Of a stretch of DNA of 64,000 nucleotides, positions 15,879 to 25,512 are shown piece after piece; position 1 is the stretch's first letter; each line of letters opens with the position of its first letter. The stretch is taken from assembly GCF_005871185.1 (NCBI RefSeq), contig NZ_SWKN01000006.1:62001-126000 (forward strand), written 5' to 3'. The notes below the pieces were generated by a model. That model made no database searches and had not been told where the DNA came from. It saw nothing but the letters and a program-made list of their open reading frames with translations. A program made the translations under genes and the position numbers. This DNA is from Limnobacter alexandrii (GTDB lineage Bacteria; Pseudomonadota; Gammaproteobacteria; Burkholderiales; Burkholderiaceae_B).

Positions 15879-18800
15879 TCACTCAAGCGATGTTTTTACG
15901 GAGCTTACCTCACCTACCCCCAATGAGGACAACAGGCCTCGCCAGTGTGTTGCCACTTCAGCCTGTTTAAAACGATTCGAGTCCAGCAAGGCCTGTGCGC
16001 TTAACTGGGCATGATAAACAGGATCTGCAAAAATCGAGTCAATTGCCTTCGCCAAAGCATCGACATCGCCAAAGGGAACCAACATGCCGGTGCCTGCGTG
16101 TTGGATTAATTGTGAAGGGCCGTAGGGTACATCGAAGGCAACAGGTGGGCAGGCGTGGCAAAGACTTTCCATGATGGTCAGGGAAAATGCCTCTGCCTGA
16201 CTGGTCAACAATGACAATCCGGCAGATCGATACTGAACTGCGGGATCATCCACCCAGCCATTCAGACGAACCTTCTGCACAAGCCCCAGCGTCTGAATTT
16301 GCTCGCGCAGGGCCATCACCAGCTGATTGGTGGGCGACAAAGGAAAGCCATAGAAGTCCAGCCTTGCTTGCGGATAACGCTCAGTAAGCCTGGCAAATGC
16401 GGCAATCGCCAACTGGTGATTTTTCTCTGGACTGTAACGCGCCATGCAAACAATTCGAAATCGATCACGCTGATCAAATGACGGTACAGACCGATCCGGC
16501 TCATAGGCGTGACCAATCGAAAATATTCGTCCTTCACCAAATCGGGACTGGATATCGATTTTCTGGCTGTTCGTCAAAGTGACGATTGCGTCGGGTTGCT
16601 GCACATCGGCCAGAATGTCTTTGAAGTTTGAATTGACAGGGCTGACATGCAAATCCCGCACGGTCTGAGTGTGCAGTGCATGAATCACAGGCACCACCGC
16701 AATGCTGTGTGGTGTTGTTTGATGAACCACATCTCTTGCCGCGATCGCCGGTTTGTACCAATAGCGGTTTTTATCGACCACCAACACATGCTTGCCCCCC
16801 GCTTGCTTCAACATGGAGGTCAATGCATGGGTAATCAGTGCCTCCTCGCTTGAGAATGAGGCCTTTAACTCGCCACGTTCACCACACACGCGAATGTTCT
16901 GCAGCGTCATCTTGCCCTTGTGCGTCCGATAAATCTTGACCAAGGCCACGGTTCCGTTGGGTCGCAAATAATGCTCGATAGTTGGTGCACCTTTGTCATT
17001 GAGGTATTGGATGCAGCTGAGATGCCCGCGAGAGTCAAAAATTTCCTTGCAAAGCTTTAGGCCATCACCAAAATGATTGATGTGCAGAATTGCATCGCTT
17101 GTCGGGTGACGAACAACGTACATCAACAAATGCCCATCGGGACCTGCCACTCTGAAGTCGCGTCGCCCCTCCACATGGCTTATTTTCCACAAGGGGTTCC
17201 GCTCAATTGACTGCCCTGTATTCAGCGCAACTGGCGCTGTTTCGGCATCCTGCAAATAATCGTAGATCGACCTGCACGCCACCTTCAAACCCTGAATGGA
17301 TTCGTGCAACCGCGGATTAAAGCGACTGGTTACCAAAACCGGGGCTTTGTTCAATTCTTCAACAAACAAACGACTGCGAAGTAAAGCCGCATTTTCAACG
17401 CCTGATCGTTGAAAACCCATGTCTTGATTCAAGAACCAGAATTGGGTGTTTTCGATACTTGAATTCAGCCTGCCAGGTTCCCGAATGCTTGAGACACTCA
17501 ATTGCTTCACTGGCTTGAGCAAAAACTTCCGGTAAGCCACCAAACCCGAGACGTAATGTTCAACATCATCAATACGTACGCGGTAAGCATGGTGGCGAAT
17601 AAAAAATGCACCATTTAAAGTGTCTGGTTTTGCAAAGTACATGGCCCATTCCGGCCAAAAATACCCGGTTAACAGGTAGTTCGCACGCCAGTGCATGGCA
17701 CGGTAAAACTTCTCGACATCCACTTGTGCATACAGATCAGCGAACTCTGGCATGCCCTGCAAACGCGAGAGCATTTGTTCGGCTGCCATCATCAATTCCA
17801 GCAAGGTTGGAAAGGTGGTAATGCGGTCTAAGACAAAATCCAGGTGATTCGAAAAGTTACGAATGCCGAACTCGAAGTACACGCGTTTAGGCCGGTACAG
17901 GGTGAGCTCGTTGACGCAATAGCTCATCCAGTGATCGTTTGCTTTCCAGTGGCGCGCTTCAATGAAATATTCAAAAGCAAGTTCTACAGCCTGAAGCCAC
18001 ATAGGGCGGCGCGTAATTTTGTACAAGCGCATCAAGGCGAATGCGGCCTCGCCATCGTAATAAATAATCCGGAACTGTTCTTTAACGGAAAGATCGGGAT
18101 AATTCAGCACATGTACAAATTGACGGGTAGTTGGGTTGAGCATGGCCACTATGCCTTGGGCCAGTTGTTCCATTAACTCAATGTACCGGGTGTCGCCGGT
18201 CAGCTCGGTGTATTTGGCCAAGGCCAATATGCACACCGCATTGCCACCCAGCTTGATCTCATTGCCGGTGTCAACCAGAAACGCGGCTTGAATGCCGCCA
18301 CTCAGTGTTACGTGCTTAATGAGATCATTCGTCAAACAATGCAGCGAACGATCAATTGCAGACTTCAACAAGGCACTTTGGGTCAGCTCCCAGGCCTCAA
18401 TCATTGCGTAAGTTGAACTGGCATGACGCAAGGTGTTGTAGGTTGGAATTTCCTTGTTGAAACACGGAAACATGCCATACACAAACACACCACTGTCCTT
18501 GACCTGACGCGCCAGAAATTCACTGGCATTGAATACCAGTTGCTGGCACGACTCCGCATCCAGATTGGGCAACTTGCGCCGCCCAACCGCAACACCAGCC
18601 GGCTCCAGGGTGTGCACCACCCCATCGGTGCCCACATAAGCACCTTGGGTTGAAAACAGGTACACGGGCTGCGCATCGTCGTGATTCAGTACAAACGACT
18701 TGCCATATTTTTTGCGGGCGTACTTTTCAAAGTTTCCGACACTGAGTTTGGCAAACTCTTCCTCGGAGCCACCGTACAACATGGCATTGCCGTTAAGTTC

Positions 18801-19157
18801 ACCCCACAAAAAGGCATGCCTGAATTGCGGATCCAGCGCAATGCCGTGGCTGAAGTAATTTCGTTTCGTGTTTGAAAGCAGTTTTTTCAACTCGGCCCAT
18901 GTCATTGCCTGGATGTCACAAACCCAGTCCACTCGCACATGTTCAGCATCGACTATACTTTTTCGAAACGACTCGGAAACATGGGCGTGCAAGGCTCGCC
19001 AGCTGGCCTCAAAAGACTGCCCAACGAACACCTCGACAGTGGCACGCTCTATTCCATTCGAATGCGACAACATCAATACACTGTTGCCCTTCCTCTCGAC
19101 GGAGCACAATGCTTCAAGGTGTTTGCCGAGTTTTTCAAGCCTGCCAGAATTCATCAT
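15879..19157 (-). CDS. Large multidomain GT4 glycosyltransferase related to the TarM/GtfA/SdgA-SdgB group
   Basis: 1092 residues. Residues 1-160 are of unknown type. Residues about 200-560 look like an alpha/alpha-toroid (motif YNTLRHASSTYAMIEAWE near 240-256, repeated helical hairpins). From about 661 there is a beta-rich segment with EIFDSRGHLSCIQYLNDKG (near 705-723) and HYLRPNGTVAL, a hallmark of the DUF1975-type acceptor domain in TarM, GtfA and SdgA/SdgB. The GT4 nucleotide-sugar domain follows, with CMARYSPEKNH near 904-914 and the EX7E motif in EAFSLTIMES (Glu989, Glu997). Related enzymes modify teichoic acids, serine-rich adhesins or SD repeats. It starts 12 bp after tamB ends. Combined with the SD-repeat gene nearby, I infer it glycosylates that protein. 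No signal peptide: cytoplasmic. Confidence 0.75.
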   Translation of the reverse strand: MMNSGRLEKLGKHLEALCSVERKGNSVLMLSHSNGIERATVEVFVGQSFEASWRALHAHVSESFRKSIVDAEHVRVDWVCDIQAMTWAELKKLLSNTKRNYFSHGIALDPQFRHAFLWGELNGNAMLYGGSEEEFAKLSVGNFEKYARKKYGKSFVLNHDDAQPVYLFSTQGAYVGTDGVVHTLEPAGVAVGRRKLPNLDAESCQQLVFNASEFLARQVKDSGVFVYGMFPCFNKEIPTYNTLRHASSTYAMIEAWELTQSALLKSAIDRSLHCLTNDLIKHVTLSGGIQAAFLVDTGNEIKLGGNAVCILALAKYTELTGDTRYIELMEQLAQGIVAMLNPTTRQFVHVLNYPDLSVKEQFRIIYYDGEAAFALMRLYKITRRPMWLQAVELAFEYFIEARHWKANDHWMSYCVNELTLYRPKRVYFEFGIRNFSNHLDFVLDRITTFPTLLELMMAAEQMLSRLQGMPEFADLYAQVDVEKFYRAMHWRANYLLTGYFWPEWAMYFAKPDTLNGAFFIRHHAYRVRIDDVEHYVSGLVAYRKFLLKPVKQLSVSSIREPGRLNSSIENTQFWFLNQDMGFQRSGVENAALLRSRLFVEELNKAPVLVTSRFNPRLHESIQGLKVACRSIYDYLQDAETAPVALNTGQSIERNPLWKISHVEGRRDFRVAGPDGHLLMYVVRHPTSDAILHINHFGDGLKLCKEIFDSRGHLSCIQYLNDKGAPTIEHYLRPNGTVALVKIYRTHKGKMTLQNIRVCGERGELKASFSSEEALITHALTSMLKQAGGKHVLVVDKNRYWYKPAIAARDVVHQTTPHSIAVVPVIHALHTQTVRDLHVSPVNSNFKDILADVQQPDAIVTLTNSQKIDIQSRFGEGRIFSIGHAYEPDRSVPSFDQRDRFRIVCMARYSPEKNHQLAIAAFARLTERYPQARLDFYGFPLSPTNQLVMALREQIQTLGLVQKVRLNGWVDDPAVQYRSAGLSLLTSQAEAFSLTIMESLCHACPPVAFDVPYGPSQLIQHAGTGMLVPFGDVDALAKAIDSIFADPVYHAQLSAQALLDSNRFKQAEVATHWRGLLSSLGVGEVSSVKTSLE

Positions 19158-19169
19158 GTTGTTGTGCTG

Positions 19170-22100
19170 TCAGTCAAAAGAGAATTGATAAAGTGCATCC
19201 ACCGCGTTGTCCGCACCGGCCCGTGCAATAAAACTCAACCGTCGAGAATATTGATAATTCAATTTAATGATGCTGGCTGCCGTGGTCACTGACTGATCGA
19301 AGCTTAAATACACGCGGTCACTGAACCGTTTGCCCAAGGACACAATCCGCTGTGACAACAAAGGATCATCGGAACCGATCACATTGGCAGACGCATCTGC
19401 CCCCGGTGCAATTGCAACCTGGCTGCCCACGGCGCGAGAGTCTGCCGCGGTTAAAGAACCCGTGCTCAAACTGAGATCATCAATACCAATCGACTTTGCA
19501 ATTTTACGGGTGGTGCTTTCGTCATCATCTCCAAAAATGGCAGCGGCGGCAGTCAGCAACAATGTTGAATCACGGTCTGCAGAGCCACTGCCGCGACCAA
19601 GAATCATCCATGACAATTTTTCGGAATCGGGTACTGCTGGTTCGCTGACCAACCTTACACTGGGTCGTTGCGCGGTCCCTGTGACTTCTACACCCGCCTC
19701 AACCGCCACACCCTTACGCACGGCGCGCACATTCAAACCCGGGTTATCAAGGGGCCCCTGGAAGTTGACCACACCTCGATCAATTGTAAGGTCCTGTCCA
19801 TAGGCACGGTAGGTGCCGTCAACTGTTTGAATGGTGCCAGTGGCACTCAAGCGTCTGCCCGATCGGCGCTGACCACTTCCGCCAACACCTTCCAGCATCA
19901 CCAGTCGCACCCCACCTTCCAGCCTGCTTCTCAAACCTTCGGCATTGATGTAAAACCGTTCGCCCAAATTGGCCCGAAGTTGCAAATTAATGGGCAGCCC
20001 TTGCCCAGCCAACTCGCTGCGCCCTTGAATAAACACATCGTCGCCCAGCGTTTGAGGGCCACTTTCAGGCATTTCGAAATAAGCACCCAGGGTGTCAACT
20101 TCACCACGAATCTTCAAGGGCTCGCCGTCAACAGCAGGCTGTTGAACAGTCACTTTCGAATTCAACATCATCCATCGGTCCGGGCGTTGAAGCAGGGGCA
20201 CGCGGTCCATCGACAACCTTATTTCACCGTTCAATCCGGTCAAATTCCAGACCCCCTCAACCTTCACTTTTCCGTTGCCCTGAATCAGCGGGCCCAATTG
20301 TTCGATGTAACGGCGAGGTGGGCGGCGGTTGTAGACCGTGAACTCAAAGGCATCGATGCTGGCCTTGTCAGTGGTGAAATCAACAATCACATTGCCGTCT
20401 TCCAGGCGAACGCCTTGATCAAGCTGAAACACATCAAGATCCATGGCGAACAAACGGCCCTGAACATCCGGATTGTTCGCAGTGCCCGCAATGGCCATGG
20501 CCACCTGCCCGGTCCCGCTGGTTCGCACACCGCCGCTGATCATGGGGCCAAGCCAATTCAACTCGGTAAAACCTGCAGCCACGGAGCCCTGCATGGGCTC
20601 ATCACCGGCAATTGCCCAAGCCTTGGTTTGCAGGTTTTGTTGAACTGGCAGCCTCAGGTTGGCAGAAACCGCGCCGAAATCATCGGCCAGAATGTTGACA
20701 TCAACACTTGCCGCCTCACGATTAAAATCCAGACTTGCAACCATGGTGCGAATGTCCACATCCACCTGCGAGTCTTCCAATATCTGTAAGCCACCAGACA
20801 CATGCTGAATGTCAACATGACCATCCACCTTGTTTGGATTGGCCAGGTAGTTCCAGCGCACACTTGCTATCAAATTCCTCGGTTCCACGGTCAATTGCTT
20901 TCGCAAGATTGGCGACATTCGGGGAAACGAAAATTGCGGCATTTCACCCTCAACCCGCACCTCCCGATTTGCAATGCGAAGAATCCTGTTGTTGATGACC
21001 GACGTGTCTTCCCCCTTGATCACCAGGTCCTGTAATTCAATGTATCCGGGGGCCAAGGTGAGGGGTGCGGGGGCTTGCAAAGCCAGGCTGCGTGCAGGAA
21101 TCCACATGCCCTCCACTTTCAGTTGGGTTAGTTGACCCTTCCAGCCAGAAGTCGACTTTGGAATTTTCAACTCCCCCACGCCGCCATTAAACGCAAACTC
21201 TCCTTTCAATTGACGCTGACGACTAAAAGGCTGCAGCCCACTTGAAAAAACACCCTTTAATTCATGCCGGCTGCGCACACCACGCAATGTTAAAGTCAAG
21301 TCATTCAAGGCACTGGCCTGCTCGCCCGGTACCTTGACATTACTCGCCACAATGTCGCCTACCCAGGCCGCATTCGGTGCCGATCCCAGCTTGAACTGGC
21401 CAGACACTTTTTCGATTTGCAAGCTGTTGTCCAGCTTCAATTGCTTTACATCAATATTGCCTTCACCCGAAAAATTGCCGTTGAACCCACGCACCTGGCC
21501 TTGCAGTCTTGCAGTCCCGGACAAGTCCATGCGAATCAGCTTGCCCAGTCTCGGCAGTTCATCCAGATTCAGATCCAGATCCACAAAGTCAGCCTGGGTT
21601 CCGTAGCTGCCGCTTGCTCGAAGGGTGTTGCCCACCACATCAAGATCGAGCATCAAATCGGTTAAGCGCGACAGGCCACCATTGGCCTTGGCGATCAGGG
21701 TCAAGGGGGCATTGGCCAATCGGGAGTTGCTCAAATCAAGATTGAGTTCGCCAACCGGATCAAATGTGTTCCCGGCTTGCGCCAAGACCCCACGAAAAGC
21801 AGCCTTTCCATTCAAATCGCCTTGCAGGAGTGGACTGGCATTGGGCACGTAATTGGCCGGGTTGATTTTTGACAGGTCCAGTTGAATATTGGCGGGCATT
21901 TTCCCGGACAAGTCCACAGAAACCTGGCCCTGAAGGGCAGCCTCACGATCGCGCAAAATCAGCTTGCTCAACCGCAAACGCTGACCAGTTTTTGCACCTT
22001 GAATATTGGCATTTAACGCCAACCGTTGAGGCAGTTGCGCCAGCACCGACGCATCAACATTATTCGCATCAAGCCCAAAACTGATGTCGCCAGCCAAAAA

Positions 22101-23213
22101 ATCTACAACAACATTTTCATCGCCCGCAACGGGCGCGCGCCACTGAAGAACGGCTTTGGCCTGCCCGGCGCGGCGTTTTCCATCCGCAAACTGAAGTTCA
22201 TCAACCCAAACATCCAACTGCTGTGGAAGTTGATCACGCAACGCCAATTTGAAACGGGTTTGCACAACGGAAATGGGTACCCCACCTGCTTGCACGGTTG
22301 CGGGTTGCGCATTGCGAACAGATATATCACCCACGGTTTCAGAAAAATCATCATTGGGCTGAACATTTGCAGCAATCGTGAGCGCCGCACGGGGGGCACC
22401 ATTGAACCAATGTGCAGGGTTGAAATTTCGGGCGTCCAATTGAACGGTTTCAACAGGCGTTGAACGAAATGGCGTGATCACCCCCTGAGCCTGCGCACTT
22501 TGGCTTTGATCGGCCCTGCCGGGGTTCTCTCCTTTGGCATCTATGGTCAATTCAAGACGCTCCAGAGAACCTGTTGCCGCAACATGCGCATCCAGCAACA
22601 GGTCATCAAAACCACGCTGTGCATTCACCGAACCGTCGATTTGGTAAGGCCGCTCGAGTGTCAAATCAAACCGGGATGTAATCTGCGTGTCCTGTACATT
22701 GACCGAGAAATTACCAACACTCAATTGGCCTGACTGCACCGCCGCAGAGGCTTGTAGTTGCTTGATCACTTCTCCATTGACCAGCAACTGCGCCACATCA
22801 AATTGATTCAGTTCAATGTCAACAGGCACGGTCACGCGCTCGGGCAACATGAACGGCTCTTCATCTTCAGAAGGCGGCGCGTCAACGCGAACCACCGCGG
22901 CAGACAAACGGTTGATTCGAATCAGCCGGTACCACAGTTCAGACCAGTCCACAGTCAACTGGACTTGCTCAGCCTCCACGGTTGTTTCATTTTGTCGCCA
23001 TTGAACAGATTCAACATGAAACCCGGTCCACAAATTACCGCGGATTTCACCGAGCTCAAGCCTTGATTCTTCGCTGGAATTGATCAGGTTTTGAACTGTT
23101 CCCGCTGCAAATTGCAAACCCCTTTCCGAATGAATCACCCAGGCTATGCCTGTCAAGCCTGCAGCAGCGATCAGAATCAACATAAAAAACAAGGTCAGAA
23201 CACCGCGCTTCAA
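19170..23213 (-). CDS. tamB: TamB/DUF490 family translocation and assembly module protein
   Basis: 1347 residues. An uncleaved N-terminal membrane anchor (LTLFFMLILIAAAGLTGIAWV) is followed by over a thousand residues of repeating beta-strand sequence, and the C-terminal TamB/DUF490 domain ending in an aromatic residue (YQFSFD). TamB-like proteins span the periplasm as a hydrophobic groove linking the inner membrane to TamA; roles include autotransporter/adhesin assembly and phospholipid transport. The gene overlaps tamA by 4 bp (ATGA), so the two are coupled. Length is normal for the family. Confidence 0.92.
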   Translation of the reverse strand: MKRGVLTLFFMLILIAAAGLTGIAWVIHSERGLQFAAGTVQNLINSSEESRLELGEIRGNLWTGFHVESVQWRQNETTVEAEQVQLTVDWSELWYRLIRINRLSAAVVRVDAPPSEDEEPFMLPERVTVPVDIELNQFDVAQLLVNGEVIKQLQASAAVQSGQLSVGNFSVNVQDTQITSRFDLTLERPYQIDGSVNAQRGFDDLLLDAHVAATGSLERLELTIDAKGENPGRADQSQSAQAQGVITPFRSTPVETVQLDARNFNPAHWFNGAPRAALTIAANVQPNDDFSETVGDISVRNAQPATVQAGGVPISVVQTRFKLALRDQLPQQLDVWVDELQFADGKRRAGQAKAVLQWRAPVAGDENVVVDFLAGDISFGLDANNVDASVLAQLPQRLALNANIQGAKTGQRLRLSKLILRDREAALQGQVSVDLSGKMPANIQLDLSKINPANYVPNASPLLQGDLNGKAAFRGVLAQAGNTFDPVGELNLDLSNSRLANAPLTLIAKANGGLSRLTDLMLDLDVVGNTLRASGSYGTQADFVDLDLNLDELPRLGKLIRMDLSGTARLQGQVRGFNGNFSGEGNIDVKQLKLDNSLQIEKVSGQFKLGSAPNAAWVGDIVASNVKVPGEQASALNDLTLTLRGVRSRHELKGVFSSGLQPFSRQRQLKGEFAFNGGVGELKIPKSTSGWKGQLTQLKVEGMWIPARSLALQAPAPLTLAPGYIELQDLVIKGEDTSVINNRILRIANREVRVEGEMPQFSFPRMSPILRKQLTVEPRNLIASVRWNYLANPNKVDGHVDIQHVSGGLQILEDSQVDVDIRTMVASLDFNREAASVDVNILADDFGAVSANLRLPVQQNLQTKAWAIAGDEPMQGSVAAGFTELNWLGPMISGGVRTSGTGQVAMAIAGTANNPDVQGRLFAMDLDVFQLDQGVRLEDGNVIVDFTTDKASIDAFEFTVYNRRPPRRYIEQLGPLIQGNGKVKVEGVWNLTGLNGEIRLSMDRVPLLQRPDRWMMLNSKVTVQQPAVDGEPLKIRGEVDTLGAYFEMPESGPQTLGDDVFIQGRSELAGQGLPINLQLRANLGERFYINAEGLRSRLEGGVRLVMLEGVGGSGQRRSGRRLSATGTIQTVDGTYRAYGQDLTIDRGVVNFQGPLDNPGLNVRAVRKGVAVEAGVEVTGTAQRPSVRLVSEPAVPDSEKLSWMILGRGSGSADRDSTLLLTAAAAIFGDDDESTTRKIAKSIGIDDLSLSTGSLTAADSRAVGSQVAIAPGADASANVIGSDDPLLSQRIVSLGKRFSDRVYLSFDQSVTTAASIIKLNYQYSRRLSFIARAGADNAVDALYQFSFD

Positions 23214-25006
23214 AATGCCACCCCCAGCGCAAAATGTATTCTTAAATTGTCTTGGTCAGCGGCCTTGGCCACATCAAACGCAATCGGGCCTGCCGGGGTT
23301 TTGTATCGAACACCCACACCAATCGCCGGTTTGGGATCAAAGTCACCCCAGTTGTCCGACACATCACCCACGTCCGTAAATACTGCGGCACCCAACGGTC
23401 CACCATCAAACCACCGTGTGTACTCCAGGCTGCCAATCATCAAACGTCGGCCACCCACCAAAACCCCTTGATCGATTACGCCCAAGTCAAGAAAATCGAA
23501 TCCACGCAAACTGTTTGTGCCGCCCGCGCGAAACAGATAATCCTGGGGAATGTCGCGCCGGGCACTGGCCACTACCGTACCCACTTCGAACCTTGCAGAA
23601 AAAAGATTCTCCCGGGATGGCGACCAGAATTTTTGTGCCCTTGAGTACAAGCGAACAAAATCCTGATCAGAGGCAAACTGCTCAGAAGCCACCGCCAACT
23701 GGCTAAAAACGATATAACCCTCCGTTGGATTCAAGCGGTTATCAACCGCGTTTCTCGTCCAGGATGTGCTTGCAACAAGCGCTTGGGTTTGTCCAAAGTT
23801 AACGCCCAGTGCTCTGCGTTCTTCAAGCTGAAAGTTCAAGCCCAGCCGGTAATCATTGATGCCTTTGTTGAACTCCCGAATGGCACCGATTGACGAACGA
23901 TCCACCTCGAGGTTTGATATTTCCTGGTGATCGAAAGCCACCCCGACAGAATCTGTAACGCCACGCTTTGACGGGGGTAAAAACACATCGGCATAGGCGG
24001 ATTGACGTTTTTGCTCCAGCCGAACACCAGTGACCAGCGAATAGGCCCGATCAAACAAATTGTTGTATTGATAAGTTGCCTCGGTTCTAAACCCTGTGTT
24101 GGAACTGTAACCTGCACCAAAACCGAGTCGCTTGCTGTCACTTTCCATCACGGTGACCTCAATGGGCACATTACTTGGCTGGCGATCATCCGCATCAATT
24201 TTCACATCCACCGCTGAAAAATAGCTTGTGCCCTGGAGATCGGCCAACAGCCGCAACAAACGCTCCTGTTCGTATCGATCACCCGGACGAATCGTGTTGT
24301 AGCGGGAAACCAGGTCCTGAGGATATTTGCTCAACCCTTCAATTTGCAGTTCTCCGAAGGTGAACACCGGCCCGCTGTCATAAACCACGCTCAGGGCGAC
24401 CGTGTTGTTTTCCGGATCCACATTGGCCAGGCTTTCTGAAAGGGTGGCTGCTGCGAAGTCCTTGGCCAGCAGATCACGTAGAAGGCTGTCTTTGCTTGCA
24501 CTCCAGTCCGCCTGATTAAAGGGCTGATTAACACCCAGCAACCATAAAGTTTTCAAACGCTCACGGCGTTGCGCAAATTCATCTTGGTTGATTTCACCAT
24601 CGAATTGGATATCCACCGAGACAATTTTACTTTGCACTCCCGGCTCAATCTTGATGTTCAGCGGAGGTGCCACATCCTCAGGAACTGTTTCATCAACAAT
24701 TCGCTGAATGGAGGGGGAAAAGTAACCCTCAGTGCCTAACGCATCTCGAATGGCGGGTCGCAACCTTCTGAACAATTGCCACGCATCCCCGTTGTCGTTG
24801 ACCTGGGCAGTCAACTGAATTTGTTGTGTGGCCCGCTCAACCAAAGCCTTGAATTCATCTGGAATCTGATAGTTGACCACCGGGGGCTCAAACTCCGTGA
24901 CAATGTCCTGCGCCTGCACAGTGCCAAGCTGCAGAGTCATTGAACTGAATGCGACACAAACCCATCGCACAGCCGCAAGTTTGTGCTTACTCAAAAACTT
25001 CCTCAT
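23210..25006 (-). CDS. tamA: TamA, Omp85-family outer-membrane assembly protein
   Basis: 598 residues from the ATG at 25006, which has AGGA upstream and starts a signal peptide (MRKFLSKHKLAAVRW to VQAQ, cleavage near residue 32). POTRA-like domains follow (for example YDSGPVFTFGELQIEGLSKYP) and then a 16-strand barrel domain with GGTNSLRGFDFLDLG, ending in a C-terminal Phe (FALGVAF) as required for outer-membrane insertion. It works with TamB. It is the first gene of an operon that also contains the large glycosyltransferase, an unusual third member. Confidence 0.92.
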   Translation of the reverse strand: MRKFLSKHKLAAVRWVCVAFSSMTLQLGTVQAQDIVTEFEPPVVNYQIPDEFKALVERATQQIQLTAQVNDNGDAWQLFRRLRPAIRDALGTEGYFSPSIQRIVDETVPEDVAPPLNIKIEPGVQSKIVSVDIQFDGEINQDEFAQRRERLKTLWLLGVNQPFNQADWSASKDSLLRDLLAKDFAAATLSESLANVDPENNTVALSVVYDSGPVFTFGELQIEGLSKYPQDLVSRYNTIRPGDRYEQERLLRLLADLQGTSYFSAVDVKIDADDRQPSNVPIEVTVMESDSKRLGFGAGYSSNTGFRTEATYQYNNLFDRAYSLVTGVRLEQKRQSAYADVFLPPSKRGVTDSVGVAFDHQEISNLEVDRSSIGAIREFNKGINDYRLGLNFQLEERRALGVNFGQTQALVASTSWTRNAVDNRLNPTEGYIVFSQLAVASEQFASDQDFVRLYSRAQKFWSPSRENLFSARFEVGTVVASARRDIPQDYLFRAGGTNSLRGFDFLDLGVIDQGVLVGGRRLMIGSLEYTRWFDGGPLGAAVFTDVGDVSDNWGDFDPKPAIGVGVRYKTPAGPIAFDVAKAADQDNLRIHFALGVAF

Positions 25007-25512
25007 GCTTTCCTGTACAGATTGTTCAATGCTTCCCGAATGAATACTTTGACACCCCAAAAAGGTATCCAGAAATAGGCAGACTCAAATAATCGATAAA
25101 AATGCAGAAATTTACGCTTGTCGTGAACAAATTTCCCAGTCAAACAACGTAACGCCGCAATTTGTTATCGGAATAATTCTAAGAACCCCCACCCAAATGA
25201 GTCCCCCATAACCATCTTCATGGTCAGACACCTGCGCAAAAAAGCGTCCTCATTCAGGATTTCAAACTAAAAGCGGTCTTTATTTAAACAGAGCAAGGAT
25301 CGCCGCAAAATCTTCCGCAAACCCCGATAGAAAACAATCTTTTCATAAAAACTAGAAACTTGATTAACAATCAGATTATCCCTTCCACAAGGGGAAAACA
25401 TATTCTGGTGGATATTTTCACTTTCCTGAATCCAATCGAAACTGCTGTGAGTAAAACGCTTATAGCAGTGAACTTGCCTAACAAACTCTCTAGCGCCAAG
25501 GAAATTAAAATC
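25007..25512. other. Divergent AT-rich regulatory region between tamA and the SD-repeat gene
   Basis: About 500 bp without a supported gene. The open frames here are extensions of, or shadows opposite, the SD-repeat gene. The region is richer in A and T than its neighbours and must hold promoters for both directions. I could not pick a convincing -35/-10 pair. An upstream in-frame ATG at 25360 exists but the added 51 residues look non-conserved and lack a signal peptide. Confidence 0.5.

Noticed and set aside
19170-25006. tamA/tamB as bamA/other Omp85 genes
   Set aside because: No five-POTRA BamA layout and no skp/lpxD/fabZ neighbours; the partner DUF490 protein fixes the identity as TamAB.
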